The notes below the pieces were generated by a model. The model was not told the DNA's origin, did no database searches, and saw nothing but the letters and a program-made list of their open reading frames with translations. Made by a program: the position numbers and the translations under genes. From positions 1-8,532 of the forward strand of contig PBTA01000029.1 in assembly GCA_002726395.1 (NCBI GenBank): a stretch of DNA of 8,532 nucleotides. The letters run 5' to 3'. This document shows, in pieces, positions 6,931 to 8,532 of the stretch (positions within the stretch are counted from its first letter, which is position 1; each line of letters opens with the position of its first letter). Origin of the DNA: Methanobacteriota archaeon (GTDB lineage: Archaea; Thermoplasmatota; Poseidoniia; Poseidoniales; Poseidoniaceae).

Positions 6931-7521
6931 ATGGTTAAAATGACCCCTGCAATCATATTGAGTGCAGGTTACAGCAAACGGCTTGGAGAACACAAAGCAT
7001 TGGTAAAAGTAGCAGGTAAAACTCTTCTTGAACATGCGGTACTAAAATTACAACAAGCAGGTTGCGCACCTGTAATTATCGTGGTCAATCAAGAATTACA
7101 ATTTGACGCACTTATGGTATCTAGTGGGGCAGTGGTAGTGGTCAATAAATCACCAGAAAATGGGCGGACTGGGAGCCTAAAAGTTGGGCTTAATTCAGTG
7201 TTAGCAGAATTAGGCAGAATGCCCAATAAGGCAATAATGTGCCCAGTGGATAGGCCGGGATGGAAAGCATCACATATTGGTAAATTAACAAAAACTGACA
7301 GGTCATGTTGCTTAACAGATAATTCGATAAATGGCCACCCAGTGGCTTTAGTAAAGGATGACTTACTCAATATAATGGCGGCGAATGATGATGCGCCATT
7401 AAAGGATATTGTGAGGTTTGAATCAGTTGCAGTCGATAATACTCTATTATCTTTGAATATAGACACGCCTGAGGATAAAGCAAGATTAACAGAAAGTGCA
7501 GATTTTTTTGTTGAACTTTGA
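6931..7521 (+). CDS. MobA/MocA-like molybdopterin nucleotidyltransferase
   Basis: Probably attaches a nucleotide (CMP or GMP) to molybdopterin, the last step in making the dinucleotide form of the molybdenum cofactor; cytoplasmic. The Rossmann-like N-terminus has ILSAGYSKRLGEHK (9-22), the nucleotide-binding signature of NTP transferases. NKSPENGRTGSLKVGL (72-87) and CPVDRPGW (104-111, with D107 the likely metal ligand) follow. NGHPVAL (134-140), DAPLKDIV and the C-terminal LNIDTPEDKARL (175-186) are all family blocks. The LSAG start and IDTPED end look more like the cytidylyltransferase MocA than MobA, which usually has LAGG. An in-frame ATG at 6940 is an equally good start. The gene begins 19 bases after the acyl-CoA dehydrogenase and is followed by an xdhC-like gene, a pairing that supports the cofactor role. 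Other sugar-nucleotide transferase activities are possible but less likely here. Confidence 0.8.
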   Translation: MVKMTPAIILSAGYSKRLGEHKALVKVAGKTLLEHAVLKLQQAGCAPVIIVVNQELQFDALMVSSGAVVVVNKSPENGRTGSLKVGLNSVLAELGRMPNKAIMCPVDRPGWKASHIGKLTKTDRSCCLTDNSINGHPVALVKDDLLNIMAANDDAPLKDIVRFESVAVDNTLLSLNIDTPEDKARLTESADFFVEL

Positions 7522-7559
7522 TGCGTAAATGGTATTTGTAAAGACCAGTAGCGCAGTAC

Positions 7560-8435
7560 ATGTCGAATGACACGTTGGCTTGGGCTTTAGATCGGCTGGC
7601 GGAAAGACGTCGTGTGGTAATTGCCAGTGTGATCAAAACTTCTGGTAGCGTTCCGGGTAAGGTTGGAGCTAAACTAGCGGTTGCTGAGGGTAAGGAAGGT
7701 TTCCATGGAACTGTGGGTGGTGCTGGATTAGAAATGAAAGTTCTACTACGTTGCCAAGAATTGCTCAGTGAGTATTGGGAGCCATATGGTGAAATGCATA
7801 CATATGGTCTAAATAAGGGTGCGAAGGGCTATGAAGTACAACCTTTAGATTCATTATGTGGGGGACGAGTTACCTTGTCAATCGAAGTAATCATGCCATC
7901 TCCTCACGTACTCATGATGGGTGGAGGTCATTGTGCCAATGCTTTGTCGCAAACTATTAGTTCACTAAATTGGCACCATTCAGTCACTGACTCAAGAACA
8001 GAATACTGTAACAAAGAGTCATTTCCCCAAGCTACCGAACTAATTCCATCTAGCGTAGCAGAATTTTTGGCAACTGAATCATTTGATTCTATAACCCGGT
8101 TTTCCGATATTTTGTTACTCGGTCATGATTGGTCAGAGGATCAAGACAGATTGCTTGGTCTACTGGAGATTTGCCAGCAACATAATTGCCTACCAGACGG
8201 GAAAACATTCCCTCGAATAGGTGTTATTGGTAGCCGCAGTAAGTGGAATTCCTTCTGTAAATCAGCATTGGCACAAGAAATCAAGCAAGATTTGTTAGAT
8301 GCTGTAGTCTGTCCAATCGGGATTAATATCGGCGCAGAATCACCTGAAGAAATTGCTATTGCGGTAACTGCACAGATACTCTCCCTCAGCAAGGGTGTTT
8401 CACCACAAGACAAGAATTGGCGTCAATCTTCTTGA
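7560..8435 (+). CDS. XdhC-family molybdenum cofactor maturation protein
   Basis: XdhC proteins bind the molybdenum cofactor, help its sulfuration and insert it into xanthine dehydrogenase or related hydroxylases. The N-terminal XdhC/CoxI domain shows KTSGSVPGKVGAKLAV (26-41), GTVGGAGLE (50-58) and LCGGRVTL (99-106). The C-terminal Rossmann domain starts at VLMMGGGHCANAL (117-129) and continues with DSRTEYCNKESFP, a LLLGHDW strand, RIGVIGSRSKW (219-229) and CPIGINIGAESPEEIA (251-266). All blocks are in family order, and 291 residues is within the usual range. The ATG at 7560 follows the nucleotidyltransferase gene by 38 bases with no Shine-Dalgarno site. The two genes form a probable cofactor-loading unit. 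The last 13 bases overlap the end of a convergent minus-strand gene. No molybdenum hydroxylase subunit is present in the window, so the client enzyme is unknown. Confidence 0.88.
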   Translation: MSNDTLAWALDRLAERRRVVIASVIKTSGSVPGKVGAKLAVAEGKEGFHGTVGGAGLEMKVLLRCQELLSEYWEPYGEMHTYGLNKGAKGYEVQPLDSLCGGRVTLSIEVIMPSPHVLMMGGGHCANALSQTISSLNWHHSVTDSRTEYCNKESFPQATELIPSSVAEFLATESFDSITRFSDILLLGHDWSEDQDRLLGLLEICQQHNCLPDGKTFPRIGVIGSRSKWNSFCKSALAQEIKQDLLDAVVCPIGINIGAESPEEIAIAVTAQILSLSKGVSPQDKNWRQSS

Positions 8436-8532
8436 GAGTTGAAAATTTCTGTTCTAAAATATACTAACTCTTCTATCGATTCTAATATGTCATCTAAGGC
8501 TAAATGAGAGAGTTTCTTTTGGTATTTTTCTA
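8423..8532 (-). CDS. C-terminal end of an unidentified gene, cut by the window edge
   Basis: On the minus strand one frame is open from the right edge (first full codon at 8530) to a TGA at 8425-8423, giving 35 residues. The sequence includes LSHLALDDILESIEELVYF and ends in NSQED. It is rich in Glu, Asp, Leu and Ile with an amphipathic helical pattern typical of a real protein tail. The plus strand here has no open frame of note after the xdhC stop. Another minus frame meets a stop near 8490 and the third at the edge. I do not recognise the protein, and its start is outside the window. It converges on the xdhC-like gene and overlaps it by 13 bases. Confidence 0.6.
   Translation of the reverse strand, partial: EKYQKKLSHLALDDILESIEELVYFRTEIFNSQED

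Noticed and set aside
7089..7466. Minus-strand 125-residue open frame
   Set aside because: It is a shadow of the nucleotidyltransferase gene with no recognisable protein features.
8141..8413. Minus-strand 90-residue open frame
   Set aside because: It lies inside the conserved C-terminal domain of the XdhC-like gene and is in a different frame from the edge gene.
1..8532. CRISPR array, transposon ends, tRNA or rRNA
   Set aside because: No regularly spaced repeats, transposase-like frame, cloverleaf or rRNA-like stretch was seen on reading both strands.

Overview
The window looks like part of a free-living, aerobic or facultatively aerobic microbe with AT-leaning DNA, short intergenic gaps and genes on both strands. 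Most starts lack a convincing Shine-Dalgarno site. Two possible exceptions are an AAGGAGG before the first gene and a GGAG before the acyl-CoA dehydrogenase. T-rich tracts rather than hairpins follow some genes. This would fit an uncultivated marine archaeon of the Poseidoniales (Marine Group II) kind. A bacterium is not excluded, and no marker gene in the window settles the question. There is no mobile element, CRISPR array, tRNA or rRNA, and the content is ordinary chromosomal metabolism.

Layout, left to right. A fused alpha+beta E1 subunit of a 2-oxoacid dehydrogenase complex (+) has a reading frame that stays open to the left edge. Next comes an isocitrate/isopropylmalate-type beta-decarboxylating dehydrogenase (+) carrying an NADP-type loop. 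Two minus-strand genes follow: a small basic-coiled-coil-acidic protein whose stop codon abuts that of the dehydrogenase, and an aquaporin-family channel. The aquaporin is divergent from a Ca2+/cation antiporter (+) across about 90 bp that must hold promoters for both. Then come, all on +, a medium-chain-type acyl-CoA dehydrogenase, a MobA/MocA-like nucleotidyltransferase and an XdhC-family protein, with gaps of 19-38 bp. At the right edge is the C-terminal end of a minus-strand gene, overlapping the xdhC tail by 13 bp.

How the genes may work together. The last two genes form a recognisable pair for making and installing the molybdenum cofactor of a xanthine-dehydrogenase-family hydroxylase, but the hydroxylase itself is not in the window. 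The decarboxylating dehydrogenase, the E1 protein and the acyl-CoA dehydrogenase could in principle act in series: hydroxy-acid to 2-oxo acid, to acyl-CoA, to enoyl-CoA. That link is inference, since they do not form one operon. The antiporter and aquaporin are stand-alone membrane transport genes. I do not see an obviously new multi-gene system. The main oddities are residue-level changes in known families: the cofactor loop of the dehydrogenase, the channel filter of the aquaporin, and an asymmetric ion site in the antiporter.
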